A DNA stretch of 64,000 nucleotides from an uncultured Oscillospiraceae bacterium (GTDB taxonomy: Bacteria > Bacillota > Clostridia > Oscillospirales > Oscillospiraceae). The stretch is taken from the NCBI GenBank assembly GCA_934591705.1, contig CAKTPM010000001.1, positions 110,554-174,553 of the forward strand, read 5' to 3'. Both the position numbers and the translations under genes were made by a program. The notes below the pieces were generated by a model. The model worked only from the letters and a program-made list of their open reading frames with translations. It ran no database searches and had not been told where the DNA came from. Below, piece by piece: positions 32,960 through 42,003 of the stretch (position 1 is its first letter; every line of letters starts with the position of its first letter).

Positions 32960-33784
32960 TTACTTGGTGATGATCACCTGGGCGTTGTTGCAGTAGGCGT
33001 TGGAGCACTCCATGGCAGCCAGCACGCCGTCGGTGAGGGTCATGCCGTTCCACACGCAGTCGATGTTCTTGCTGTCCAGCTCCTCCACCTTCATATCCCA
33101 CTCGATGACCTGGAAGGACACCTCCACGCCCAGCTTCTCGGCCACCAGCTTGGCCAGGTCGGCGTCAAAGCCGATCCACTGGTCGTCCTTGTCCTTGAAG
33201 TCCATGGGAGCGAACTCGGTAATACCTACAATGAGCTTGCCCTTGTCCTGGATGTACTTCACATCGCTGTTCTCAGCGGCGGCCACAAACTCCTCCGCCG
33301 CGGCGGGCTGCTCCACCAATGCGGACTCGGACACGCCGTAGGTCTTGGCGATCTCCGCCATGGAGCCGTCGGCATAGGACTCGGCCAGCACACTGTTGAT
33401 AAAGGCGGCCAGGTCGCTGCCCTTGCGGCAGCCCACGCCGTAGAGCTCGGTGGTGAGCTTCTCCTCACCCACCTTCAGGTCGGGGTAGCTGGTGTTCTCG
33501 CCCACCATGGCGTCGGCCATCAGAAGATCGATGATGGCGGCATCGGAGGTGCCGGCGGAGACCTCCATCAGCGCGTCCGCCTGGGTGCCCACGGAGGCGA
33601 CCTTCCAGCCCTTTTCGTTGGCCACGGCCTCACCGGCGGAGCCGGCCTCCACGGCATAGGTCAGCTCGGTGGGGGTGTCGCCGCCCTCACTGTCTTCGCC
33701 GCCGGGAGCGGCAGGGGTCTTGCCGCAGGCGGCCAGGGACAGCACCATCAGAAGTGCCAGCATCATTGCAAAAAGCTTTTTCAT
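32960..33784 (-). CDS. Circularly permuted amino-acid-type solute-binding lipoprotein
   Basis: 274 residues. Lipoprotein signal ends LSLAAC with Cys20. The mature protein then starts with what is normally the second half of a family 3 (PBP type II) binding protein: LTYAVEAGSAGEA at 41-53, QADALMEVSAGTSDAAIIDLLMA about 69-90 and FINSVLAESYADGSMAEIAKTYG about 128-150. Only at about 179 does the usual mature N-terminus appear (DKGKLIVGITEFAPMDFK), running through IDCVWNGMTLT (241-251) and ending SNAYCNNAQVIITK, a strand that normally leads into EAGSAGE. So the two lobes are present once each but in reversed order. It is the only binding protein of the operon, next to an intact permease and ATPase, and has its own promoter, so it is probably functional. 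Confidence 0.85.
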   Translation of the reverse strand: MKKLFAMMLALLMVLSLAACGKTPAAPGGEDSEGGDTPTELTYAVEAGSAGEAVANEKGWKVASVGTQADALMEVSAGTSDAAIIDLLMADAMVGENTSYPDLKVGEEKLTTELYGVGCRKGSDLAAFINSVLAESYADGSMAEIAKTYGVSESALVEQPAAAEEFVAAAENSDVKYIQDKGKLIVGITEFAPMDFKDKDDQWIGFDADLAKLVAEKLGVEVSFQVIEWDMKVEELDSKNIDCVWNGMTLTDGVLAAMECSNAYCNNAQVIITK

Positions 33785-33876
33785 GTTTTTTCTCCTTTTT
33801 TGCGGGGAAAGCCGTTCTTTTTTCCTTTTTACGGAAAGAGGAGGCCGTTCCGTTTCCTGTGATTTACTACGCTATC

Positions 33877-33905
33877 AATTTATCACTTTACCGAACTAAT
33901 GTAAA
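33877..33905 (-). promoter_or_regulatory. Promoter of the amino-acid ABC transporter operon
   Basis: Minus strand TTTACA (33905-33900), 17-bp spacer, TAAATT (33882-33877), followed by a ~85-nt leader. Confidence 0.5.
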
Positions 33906-33981
33906 TAGTTTTGTATTCTAAAGAATGTGCCGTTTTTGGCAGCGGCCTTGTGCAAAACGGCAAAAGCAGCCGCAAAGTGAC

Positions 33982-34016
33982 AAAAGAACAGCGCAGCGGC
34001 TGACGCTGCGCCGTTC
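33982..34016 (-). terminator. Terminator after RNase P RNA
   Basis: GCGCAGCG / CGCTGCGC stem extended by GAAC / GTTC, followed on the minus strand by TTTTGTC. Confidence 0.75.
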
Positions 34017-34026
34017 GTATCGCTCT

Positions 34027-34379
34027 GCGAGTAGGTCTGTAAGCCGGGTTCTGTCTTGACAGCCATCTATCTTGGCGCACCGTTGCCGGTACGCTCCAGC
34101 CACCTCGGGGCGGCCGGGCCGGCCGATTGCCCCATAGCGGTGTTGCTCCGGATAGAGTTTACAGCGACGGACGCTTTCACGCGCCGTCGGGTGAGCTCTT
34201 ACCTCGCCTTTCCACCCTTACCCCGCTGCCCCGGTGGGGCCGCAGGGCGGTATATCTCTGTTGCACTTTTCCTGAAGTCGCCTTCGGCGGGCGTTACCCG
34301 TTATCCTTGCCCTGTGGAGCCCGGACTTTCCTCATGGACCGGCTTTCGCCTGGGCCACGCGGCTGTCTGACCTACTCGC
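34027..34379 (-). ncRNA. rnpB: RNase P RNA, bacterial class A-like
   Basis: About 353 nt. The ends pair as P1 (GCGAGTAGGTC at the 5' end, GACCTACTCGC at the 3' end). Universal core pieces are present on the minus strand: GAGGAAAGTCCGGGCTCCAC after P3, the P10/11 ACAGAGA-type segment, AAGGGTGGAAAGGCGAGGTAAGAG and, near the 3' end, AGACAGAACCCGGCTTACAG. This is the catalytic subunit that removes tRNA 5' leaders. It has a near-perfect promoter 8 bp upstream and a terminator downstream. Confidence 0.97.
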
Positions 34380-34386
34380 GGTACAC

Positions 34387-34415
34387 ATTATAAAGAAAAC
34401 TCCCCTGCATGTCAA
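34387..34415 (-). promoter_or_regulatory. Consensus promoter of rnpB
   Basis: Minus strand TTGACA (34415-34410), 17-bp spacer, TATAAT (34392-34387): exact sigma-A consensus. Confidence 0.92.
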
Positions 34416-34451
34416 CAAAAAAAGACCTGTACCCCAGGGTACAGGTCTTTT
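34416..34451 (-). terminator. Terminator after rpmE
   Basis: AAAGACCTGTACCC / GGGTACAGGTCTTT stem, tiny loop, then T7 on the minus strand, just before the rnpB -35. Confidence 0.93.
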
Positions 34452-34462
34452 GCAGTGCCAGC

Positions 34463-34666
34463 TTAGCCCTCCAGACCGAAGCGCTTGTTGAACTTGGCCA
34501 CGCGTCCGCCGGTATCGACCAGCTTCTGCTTGCCCGTGAAGAACGGGTGACACTTAGAGCAGACTTCCACGCGAATATCCTTCTTCGTAGAACCTGTCTC
34601 AATCACATTACCGCAGGCGCATTTAATAGTAGTCTGCTGATAATTGGGATGGATTCCTTCCTTCAT
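34463..34666 (-). CDS. rpmE: 50S ribosomal protein L31, zinc-binding form
   Basis: 67 residues, MKEGIHPNYQQTTIKCACGN. Cys16, Cys18, Cys36 and Cys39 (KCACG and VCSKCH) form the zinc site of the C+ form. Monocistronic, with its own promoter and terminator. Confidence 0.97.
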   Translation of the reverse strand: MKEGIHPNYQQTTIKCACGNVIETGSTKKDIRVEVCSKCHPFFTGKQKLVDTGGRVAKFNKRFGLEG

Positions 34667-34727
34667 TGCTCTTGTTCACCCCTTTCCGGTTCACTGTTGG
34701 GTTTGTATTTCCACAAACGCAACTGTG

Positions 34728-34756
34728 ATAGTAGCACAGTTTTCTGTAAAATGCAA
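34728..34756 (-). promoter_or_regulatory. Promoter of rpmE
   Basis: Minus strand TTGCAT (34756-34751), 17-bp spacer, TACTAT (34733-34728). Confidence 0.7.
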
Positions 34757-34771
34757 GTACTTTTTTACAAT

Positions 34772-37700
34772 TTACAAAGAGAGGCAGGTGTCGCAGCGGA
34801 AAAAGTACAGAAGCTTCTCCGAGACCTCCTTTTCCAGCACCCTTTCCAGGGCGTGGGTATAGACCTCCAGCTGGGGACGGTAGCTCTCCGCCCGCCGGGG
34901 GGCGGTCTCGGCGGTGACACGGTCGGTTTTGAAGTCCACCAGCACCAGCTTCCCCTGCTCCACGAAGGCGCAGTCCACCACGCCCTGGAGGAGCATCTGC
35001 TCCCCGGCCGCCGCCGGGTCATAAAAGTCCCCGGCGTCCACCAAAAGGGAGAAGCGGTATTCCCGATAGAGCTCCTCCGCCCGGGCCATCCGGCGGCAGA
35101 GAGGCGTCCGGAGGAATTGCAGCAAAAGGGCCTTGTCCACCGCCCGGGCCTCCGGCTCTGTCAAGAGCCGCCGGCGGCGGAGATCCTCCACGAAGCCCTC
35201 CACCGCCTCCTCCGTGGCGGGCAGGGAGAAGTCCAGGTACTGCATGCACAGGTGGATGGCCGTGCCCTTCTCCGCGGCGCTGAGGCCCACGGCCTCCTGC
35301 ATGAAAAGGGGCTTATCGAAGCCCAGGCGCCGAGGGGCCGGCACCGCGCCCTGGGCGATCTCCCGGTCCACCTCCCGGCCCTTGAGCTGGGTGGCAGTGA
35401 CCTTGGTGGGAATGCCGCAGGCCCGGTCATGGCCGTAATGCCAGTCCAGGGCCGCCGGCTCCGGCTGCAGTCCGGCGGAGCCATGCTCCTGAGCCGGGGC
35501 CGTCCGGCGATCCGGGGCGGCTGTGCCGGGATTGTGCCACACCCGCACCTCCACGCCGCAGGGCTGCGCCGTGAGCCCCTCCACCGGGATGCCGATATAC
35601 TCCCGCAGGGCCGCCCCCTCCGGGGCGCACAGCAGGGGCATAAGGAGCCAGTCCCCCAGGGCCTGGGCGGAGGCGGCCGCCTCCGGCTCCAAGGGATAGG
35701 AGGCCATGGTGCTGAGCTTCTGGAGGTGCTTTCCATTCCGCTTCATGCAGTCCACCAGGATGAGCTTTTCCTTGGCCCGGGTCATGGCCACATAGAGCAG
35801 GCGCATCTCCTCGGACTTGCTCTCCCGGTTCAGGGTCAGGGCCAGGGCCATCTTAGAGATGGTGTCATAGCGGATACGGCGCGCCGGATCCACCCGCTCC
35901 GTGCCCAGGCCCAGATCCTGGTGCACCAGCACCGGCGGCTGCTGGTCCCGCTGGTCAAAGCGCTTGTTGAGGTCACAGAGGATGACGATGGGGAATTCCA
36001 GGCCCTTGGACTTGTGGATGGACATGATCTGCACCCCCGCTCCGGCGGCCTGGGTGCATACGGTGGGGGTCTCCTTGTTCTCGATCAGGCGCCGCAGCTG
36101 GGTGACGAAGTCAAAGACGCTGCGGACCCCCGCCGCCGTCATCTGCCGGGCATATTCATAGAGAGCCAGCAGGTTCTGCCTCCGCTGCTCCCCCTGGGGC
36201 ATGGCGGCAAATACGCTGAGAATGTGCAGCCGGGAATAGCACTGCCACAAAAACCGATCCACGGTCTGCTCCCGGGCGGAGCGGCGCAGCGCGTGGAGCT
36301 CCTCGGAAAAGGCGCGGGTCTTTTCGCTCTCATCCAAAAGCAGCGCCTCATAAAAGTCCCCGGTCTTCTGCAGAGCCCGCACCCGGGCCAGATCGTCCGC
36401 CGTAAAGCCGAACAGCGGCGAGCGCAGCACAGAGATCAGAGGCACATCCTGCCGGGGGTTGTCCACGATCTGCAGCAAGGAGAACACCACGGCGATCTCC
36501 ACGGTGTCGAAAAAGTCGCTCCTCTCCCCGCTGGTGCAGGGGATGCCCCGGCGCTCCAGGGCGTCGGTGAGCACCTTCATGCGGCTGCGGGGGGAGCGCA
36601 TCAGGATCACGATGTCCTCCGCCGTGCAGGGACGCAGATGGCCGCCCTCCTGCACAGGGAAGCCCTCATCCAGCAGCCTGCGCACCCGGTCCGCCACGAA
36701 CTGCGCCTCCACCTCCTGGCGGTCGAAGCGCTCATCCTCCGTATCCGTCACATCCACAAGGTGGAACTCCGGCCGGCAGTCGCTGCGGGGAAGATAGTAG
36801 TCCGCCCCGGGGTAGAGCCGCTCCGTCTCCCCGTAGTGCATCTCTCCCATCTCCGGGGAGAGAATGGCGGCCATGACAAAGTTGGTGATATCCAGGACCT
36901 CCTGCCGGGAGCGGAAGTTCCGGGCCAGAAGCACCCGCCGGGGCCCCTCCTGCCCCGGCCCCGCCGCATCGGGATAGGCCAGGTATTTTTTCAGAAAGAT
37001 GGTGGGATCCGCCAGGCGGAAGCGGTAGATGCTCTGCTTGACATCCCCCACGCAAAAGAGCTTTTCCCCCTCCCGGGACACACTGCGGTAGATGCAGTCC
37101 TGCACGGCATTGGAGTCCTGGTACTCGTCCACCATCACCTCCCGGTAGCGCTCCGAGAGTGTCCGGGCCAGGTCGGTGGGGGCATCGCCCTGCCGCAGCA
37201 GGTCGATGGCATAGTGCTCCTGGTCGGAGAAGTCCATGACATTGCGCCTTGCCTTCTCCTGCTGATAGTTTTGGGTGAACCGGGCCGTGAGCCGCAAAAG
37301 CGCCAGCATGGCCGGGGCCATGGCCATCAGGTCCTCCCGGTGGCGGCTCTGGGGCACGGAAAAGAAGGCATTCATCTCCTTCAGTATCTTCCGGCAGTGC
37401 CCGATCACCGTCTGAATCTGCAGCTTCTCCGGGGAGTCCGGGGCGCGGCCCATCGGGCCCACGGTCGGCTGCAGGGCCGCCACGGCATCCCAGCCCCTGG
37501 CCGCCGCGGCGGGAAACAGCCGCAGCGCCGCTGCCGCCTCCATAAGGCGGTCCTGGTAACCCTTCTTGAGCTTCTCATCCCCCTCGCAGAGGGCCGCGGC
37601 CCGCTCCAGCTGCCCCGCCCAGAATTCCGTCCGGCGGAGGGTGTCCTCTATGATGAGCTGCCCATAGGGAGTTTCAGAGAGATCCTGGGGGATGTTCTGC

Positions 37701-38308
37701 CAGCCCGCCTCCACCTCCCCCAGCCACTGCAGGGGATAGGGGTGGCTCTGGAGCTTTTGGTGCAGCTCCAGCACGATGGCAAAAAGGGTTCGGTCGTCCC
37801 GGCCGGCGCCCAGAGTCTCCGCCAGGAATTCCCCGCCCTCGTCCAGGTGCTCATAGAAGTCGTCCAGGGTGCGCTCCAGCACCCTCTGCCGCAGCAGCAG
37901 AGACTCCTTTTCATCCAGGACCCGGAAGTCGGGTGTCAAGGTCTTTCCGTTTACGGGCTCTAAAAGATGCGTGTTCTGCCGCAGAACACCCACGCAAAAG
38001 GCGTCCACGGTCTTGATATCCGCCTGATAGACCCGGAAGAGCTGCCGGCGGAGGTGGCCGTCCTCGGGCCGGGCCGCCAGCTGACGGCTCAGCTCGGCGG
38101 CGATCTTGCTGCGCAGCTCCGCCGCGGCGGCCTTGGTATAGGTGATGATGAGGAAGTCGTCCACATTGGCCCCCTCCCGCAGATAGGAGAAAAGCCGCTC
38201 CACCAGCACCTTGGTCTTGCCGGAGCCGGCGGCGGCGGAGACCAAAAGCTCCCCGCCCCGGTCGTATACCGCCTTTTCCTGCTGCGGCGTCAGTTTGATC
38301 TCAGCCAT
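34772..38308 (-). CDS. addA: Helicase-exonuclease AddAB, AddA subunit
   Basis: 1178 residues. UvrD-type helicase motifs in order: Walker A LVSAAAGSGKTKVLVERL, VMVDEYQDSNAVQD (motif II), SIYRFRLADP, and MSIHKSKGLEFPIVIL (motif V). The C-terminal RecB-like nuclease has LVDFKTDRV, with the metal-binding Asp and Lys. It pairs with AddB for double-strand break resection. Its start overlaps the addB stop by 8 bp, giving equal translation of the subunits. Confidence 0.96.
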   Translation of the reverse strand: MAEIKLTPQQEKAVYDRGGELLVSAAAGSGKTKVLVERLFSYLREGANVDDFLIITYTKAAAAELRSKIAAELSRQLAARPEDGHLRRQLFRVYQADIKTVDAFCVGVLRQNTHLLEPVNGKTLTPDFRVLDEKESLLLRQRVLERTLDDFYEHLDEGGEFLAETLGAGRDDRTLFAIVLELHQKLQSHPYPLQWLGEVEAGWQNIPQDLSETPYGQLIIEDTLRRTEFWAGQLERAAALCEGDEKLKKGYQDRLMEAAAALRLFPAAAARGWDAVAALQPTVGPMGRAPDSPEKLQIQTVIGHCRKILKEMNAFFSVPQSRHREDLMAMAPAMLALLRLTARFTQNYQQEKARRNVMDFSDQEHYAIDLLRQGDAPTDLARTLSERYREVMVDEYQDSNAVQDCIYRSVSREGEKLFCVGDVKQSIYRFRLADPTIFLKKYLAYPDAAGPGQEGPRRVLLARNFRSRQEVLDITNFVMAAILSPEMGEMHYGETERLYPGADYYLPRSDCRPEFHLVDVTDTEDERFDRQEVEAQFVADRVRRLLDEGFPVQEGGHLRPCTAEDIVILMRSPRSRMKVLTDALERRGIPCTSGERSDFFDTVEIAVVFSLLQIVDNPRQDVPLISVLRSPLFGFTADDLARVRALQKTGDFYEALLLDESEKTRAFSEELHALRRSAREQTVDRFLWQCYSRLHILSVFAAMPQGEQRRQNLLALYEYARQMTAAGVRSVFDFVTQLRRLIENKETPTVCTQAAGAGVQIMSIHKSKGLEFPIVILCDLNKRFDQRDQQPPVLVHQDLGLGTERVDPARRIRYDTISKMALALTLNRESKSEEMRLLYVAMTRAKEKLILVDCMKRNGKHLQKLSTMASYPLEPEAAASAQALGDWLLMPLLCAPEGAALREYIGIPVEGLTAQPCGVEVRVWHNPGTAAPDRRTAPAQEHGSAGLQPEPAALDWHYGHDRACGIPTKVTATQLKGREVDREIAQGAVPAPRRLGFDKPLFMQEAVGLSAAEKGTAIHLCMQYLDFSLPATEEAVEGFVEDLRRRRLLTEPEARAVDKALLLQFLRTPLCRRMARAEELYREYRFSLLVDAGDFYDPAAAGEQMLLQGVVDCAFVEQGKLVLVDFKTDRVTAETAPRRAESYRPQLEVYTHALERVLEKEVSEKLLYFFRCDTCLSL

Positions 38309-41300
38309 GGGTCGCCTCCTTCTCCACCAGGGCCCAAAATTCCTCCGGGGTGGTTTTTTTCATGTAGCGCATCTCCTCCCGCTCCGGCTCAAAGCCGCAG
38401 GCGCCGGCGAAGGGACAGTAGGTGCAGGCATTGCTCTGCCGGTCGTGGGCACAGGGGTCGGCATCGATGTTGCCCTGGCCGATCTCCCGGGCAATGTCGC
38501 GGAGAAGCTTCTCCACATAGCGCCCCAGGCGGCCCAGCTGCTCCGCCGTGGCCACGCCGTCGGTAACGGTGCCGTCCTTCTTCACATGGATGGGCAGGTA
38601 GCACGGTGATTCCAGCGCCGCGTGCTCCATGGCGCGCAGTACCTCCGGGTCATGCAGCACCATACCGCTGCGGCACAGCTCCTTTTGCAGCTCCTTTTCG
38701 ATGTCGCTGTCCGTGGCGCCGTTGGCCACTTTCACGATCTCGCTGCGGGCGCTGTGATAGAGCACCCCGGCGGGCACGATGGGGCAGCCGAAGTAGGCCT
38801 CCCCCTTCTCCTGGAGGGTAAAGAGATACAGGAGCATCTGCACCCCTAAGCCGTAGCGGATGTCGGTGAGGTCAAAGGCCTTTTTGCCGGTCTTATAATC
38901 CACCACCCGCAGGTAGAGCTTACCGTTGTGGAGCCAGCCGTCTACCCGGTCCACCTTGCCGGTGACGGAGAGGACGGTGCCTGCCTCCCGGACGGTGATG
39001 GCGGGGATGTCGGCATTCTTGCCGCCGAAGGCCAGCTCGAAGGCCATGGGCACAAAGTCGCTGCTCCGCAGCTCTTGCGCCATGGCGTCCACGATGGCGT
39101 AGGCGCTCTGCCGCAGGCGGGAGAAGAGGTAGCGGAACCGGGCGCTCTTATGATCGTAATCCCCGATCTGCTCCTGCGTATACTGCCGGATGTACTGGCG
39201 CACCAGGGCGTGGAGCTCCTTTTCCTCCACGGCGCCGAAGCCGCCCCGCTCCTTCACCTCCCGGGCCACATTTTCCAAAAGATAGTGGAGGAAGGTGCCG
39301 ATCTGCGGGGCCTCAAAGCCGGCGCTTTTGCGCTCCCGGGCCCGGAGGCCAAACTCCATGAAGTAGCTGAAGTGGCAGGACTGGGCCCGATCCATCCGGC
39401 TGGCGGACATGGCCAGCTCCTTGCCGTAGAGAGCCGTCACCGCCTGGGGGGACAGCCGCCCCCGCTGCATCTGCCCGGCCCGCTCCATGGCCGCCAGGGC
39501 CGAGGCATAGCGTGGCTCCGCTGCGAAGTAGCGCCACATGGCGCCGCCCCGCTCCCCGGAGGCCGCCGCCAGGGCCTCCTCCGGCAGGCGCAGGCGCAGT
39601 GCCGCCTGGGGAGCCGCCGGCTCTATCCCGTCAAAGAGCTTGCAGATGCGCTCCACCACGAAGGAGGGCCGCAGCTCCGCGCCGGTGAGATCCGTGACGG
39701 GCCAGCTCACGCACAGCCGCTCCGTGGGCTGGGCCAGGCAGGCATAGATGTTCTGGAGCTCATTGTCCAGGGCGTCAAAGGTGGCGTCAGAGAGCAGGAT
39801 GTCCCGCTGCCGCAGGGCCAGGCGGTCGGCATCGTCCAAGATGCCCCGGCGCTTTTCCACCAAGGGCAGCACATGGTCGTTGGCCCCCAGGAGAAACAGT
39901 ACCTTCACCGGGTGGCGGTCGTTGCGGGTGATCTCGCTGCTCTTCACCTGATCCAGGGTGGCGGGGATGGTGCCCACGGTGTACTGGCTCATCAGCTGCC
40001 GCAGCAGCCGGGCGAACTCCTCCCCGGTGAGCTCCGTATCCCCCAGGATGGCGGCGAACTGGTCCAGCACCTGGCCCAGGATGCCGAATAGCTGCTGATA
40101 CTCCTCCGCCTGCTGCACATCCCCCTGCTGCTGCAGCTCCAGAGCCCGGGCCTCCAGGGCCTCGGGGACGCCGCAGCGCTCCAAAAATGTGTAAAGCTCT
40201 CTTGCTTTACCCACAGCGCCGCTCTCGCGCTTCAAGCCCTCATAGAGCTGCGTAAAGGGGACCCGGAGCTTCTCCCGGGCGGCGTTTACCGCGTCCAGGG
40301 TCTTCTGCCGCTGGGGCGTCATCTCTGCGCCGTAGCCATCGGGGTTCGCCGTCCAGGGCGTTTCCCGCAGCCACATGGAGCCCCGGATCTGCCAGGTGAT
40401 GACATAGTTCTCCAGCACATCGCACTGGTCCTCCGTAAGGCCGGACATACCGGTCTTGAGGCAGCGGAACACATCCTCATACTCAAAGCCGCCGGTGACG
40501 GCGTCCACCGCTCCCAGGACGAAGCTCATGATGGGCTTATCTAAAATATCGCTGCGGCGGCTCAAGTACACGGGGATACCGTTTTTCCGGAACACCGTCT
40601 CAATGAGGGAGCCGTAGACCTCCATGTTCCGGGCGGCCACGGCCATGTCCCGGTAGCGGTACCCCTGCCGGGCCAGCTCCCGTATCCGGGCGCAGACATC
40701 CACCACCTCCTCATAGGCGGTGGTGCAGCGGGTGAGGGTAATGGCCTCCTGGGGGCCCTCCCAGCGCTTGTCGCCGGCGAAAAAGTACCGCTCCAGATGG
40801 GCCAGGGGCGTGTCCGCCTCCCGCCGGCAGTAGAGGATATTGCAGGGGACCTGCCGCCGCGCCGCCATGCGTACAAGACGCTCCTGCGCCGTCTGCCCGT
40901 TGCGGAAGTGCTCGGCATTGCCCCGCTCCCCCAAAAGGGTCACGGTGACGCTGCTGCACTGCTCCAGGGCCGCCTCCAATATGTCCTCCTCCAGGCGGTT
41001 GAAAAACGAAAAGCCGTCTAAGTACAGGTCCTTGCCCCGGAGGTAGGAGGACCGGGGCATGGCGTCCCGGAGCTTTTGCAGGCGGCTGCGGGCGTCCACC
41101 GTGCCGTCGTGGAGGCGGGCATCGTAGGCGCCGAAGAGCAGCGCCGCCTCCCGGAGCTTGTCCCCCATGGCGCCGGGCATCTCCTCCACCTGCTGATAGA
41201 GCACCTCCGGCGCCACGCCGTAGGCATAGAACTCATCGCAGAGAGCCACCAGCTCCTGCAGAAAGGCACTGCGCCGGGAGGGGTTGCCGAATACCTTCAG

Positions 41301-41603
41301 CTTGGGGGCCAGCTCCTGGAGGCACCGGCGCATAGTCAGGAGCTTGCCGCCCGTGTCCAGCGTAAAGTCCGAGGCGCCCCCTACCTCCTGCAGGACGCGC
41401 CGGGAAAGTGACAGGAAGCTCAATGCCTCCGTGTTCCGGCTGGCCGTTTCTCCGCAGGCCCGGCACAGATCCATCTCCGCCTCGTGGGACACATGCTCCG
41501 GCACCAGCAGCACCTGGGGCCGCTGGGCCCGGCGCTGGGAAATAAGCTCCAGCACCTGCCGGGACTTGCCGCTGCCCGCACGGCCGATGATCATCTGCAG
41601 CAT
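38301..41603 (-). CDS. addB: Helicase-exonuclease AddAB, AddB subunit
   Basis: 1100 residues. N-terminal Walker A MIIGRAGSGKS, an otherwise inactive helicase-like body, and a C-terminal nuclease with RVVDYKTGKKAFDL. Iron-sulfur Cys are visible as one in AQSCHFSYFMEFG and a late cluster CTYCPFAGACGF, as in the AddB family. The start at 41603 (MLQMIIGRAG) has a purine-rich GGGGAGGCGGAG before it; the longer frame extends past the promoter and terminator. Confidence 0.95.
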   Translation of the reverse strand: MLQMIIGRAGSGKSRQVLELISQRRAQRPQVLLVPEHVSHEAEMDLCRACGETASRNTEALSFLSLSRRVLQEVGGASDFTLDTGGKLLTMRRCLQELAPKLKVFGNPSRRSAFLQELVALCDEFYAYGVAPEVLYQQVEEMPGAMGDKLREAALLFGAYDARLHDGTVDARSRLQKLRDAMPRSSYLRGKDLYLDGFSFFNRLEEDILEAALEQCSSVTVTLLGERGNAEHFRNGQTAQERLVRMAARRQVPCNILYCRREADTPLAHLERYFFAGDKRWEGPQEAITLTRCTTAYEEVVDVCARIRELARQGYRYRDMAVAARNMEVYGSLIETVFRKNGIPVYLSRRSDILDKPIMSFVLGAVDAVTGGFEYEDVFRCLKTGMSGLTEDQCDVLENYVITWQIRGSMWLRETPWTANPDGYGAEMTPQRQKTLDAVNAAREKLRVPFTQLYEGLKRESGAVGKARELYTFLERCGVPEALEARALELQQQGDVQQAEEYQQLFGILGQVLDQFAAILGDTELTGEEFARLLRQLMSQYTVGTIPATLDQVKSSEITRNDRHPVKVLFLLGANDHVLPLVEKRRGILDDADRLALRQRDILLSDATFDALDNELQNIYACLAQPTERLCVSWPVTDLTGAELRPSFVVERICKLFDGIEPAAPQAALRLRLPEEALAAASGERGGAMWRYFAAEPRYASALAAMERAGQMQRGRLSPQAVTALYGKELAMSASRMDRAQSCHFSYFMEFGLRARERKSAGFEAPQIGTFLHYLLENVAREVKERGGFGAVEEKELHALVRQYIRQYTQEQIGDYDHKSARFRYLFSRLRQSAYAIVDAMAQELRSSDFVPMAFELAFGGKNADIPAITVREAGTVLSVTGKVDRVDGWLHNGKLYLRVVDYKTGKKAFDLTDIRYGLGVQMLLYLFTLQEKGEAYFGCPIVPAGVLYHSARSEIVKVANGATDSDIEKELQKELCRSGMVLHDPEVLRAMEHAALESPCYLPIHVKKDGTVTDGVATAEQLGRLGRYVEKLLRDIAREIGQGNIDADPCAHDRQSNACTYCPFAGACGFEPEREEMRYMKKTTPEEFWALVEKEATHG

Positions 41604-41645
41604 CTTCTCCGCCTCCCCTTTCACAATGGCTTGGTTCTTGCCTCT

Positions 41646-41674
41646 ATTATACTTTTTTCGACACCCGATGTAAA
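41646..41674 (-). promoter_or_regulatory. Promoter of addB-addA
   Basis: Minus strand TTTACA (41674-41669), 17-bp spacer, TATAAT (41651-41646). Confidence 0.82.
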
Positions 41675-41675
41675 C

Positions 41676-41706
41676 AGAAAACGGCGTCCTTTGACGCCGT
41701 TTTCCT
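41676..41706 (-). terminator. Terminator after the small membrane protein gene
   Basis: GAAAACGGCGTC / GACGCCGTTTTC stem with a 4-base loop; the transcript continues TGTTT. Confidence 0.8.
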
Positions 41707-41715
41707 TTTCGCCTC

Positions 41716-41949
41716 TCAGCCCCGGAGCCAGCGGCAGAGCTGCTGCCACAGCTCCGCTGCCCGCAGCCTGCACACATACCCGCCGGCCTCCGGCCGCTCC
41801 TCCCCAGCCAGGGTAGGATACATGGCGCCCCACCAGCTATAGACCCTGTCCCGGGGCAGCGCCCGGTCCGGGTGGCCCGCGCCGTACACCGCTCCCCACA
41901 GCAGCAGCACAGCCAGGGCCAGCAGCAGGAGCATTTCCCATTTTTTCAT
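41716..41949 (-). CDS. Small membrane-anchored protein of unknown function
   Basis: 77 residues, not recognised. One N-terminal helix (MLLLLALAVLLLWGAVYG, about 5-22) and a short extracytoplasmic tail with several Trp (YSWWGAMYP; AAELWQQLCRWLRG) and two Cys. It is supported as a gene by an AGGACGG ribosome-binding site, a position directly after ispE and a good terminator ten bases past its stop. The ribosome-binding site lies inside an inverted repeat. Confidence 0.55.
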   Translation of the reverse strand: MKKWEMLLLLALAVLLLWGAVYGAGHPDRALPRDRVYSWWGAMYPTLAGEERPEAGGYVCRLRAAELWQQLCRWLRG

Positions 41950-41998
41950 AAAAACACCGTCCTATACAGAGCTTTCCTGCATTATGGACGGTATTTTT
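41950..41998 (-). promoter_or_regulatory. Inverted repeat holding the ribosome-binding site of the small gene
   Basis: Arms AAAAACACCGTCC (41950-41962) and GGACGGTATTTTT (41986-41998) with a 7-bp perfect core. On the minus strand the 3' arm ends GTTTTT and carries the AGGACGG site, so it may act as an ispE terminator, a translation switch or both. Confidence 0.45.
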
Positions 41999-42003
41999 CG
42001 GTT

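Noticed and set aside
34409..37963. Plus-strand open frame of 1184 codons opposite addA and rpmE
   Set aside because: Crosses a terminator and two genes on the other strand; its composition is that of a GC-rich shadow.
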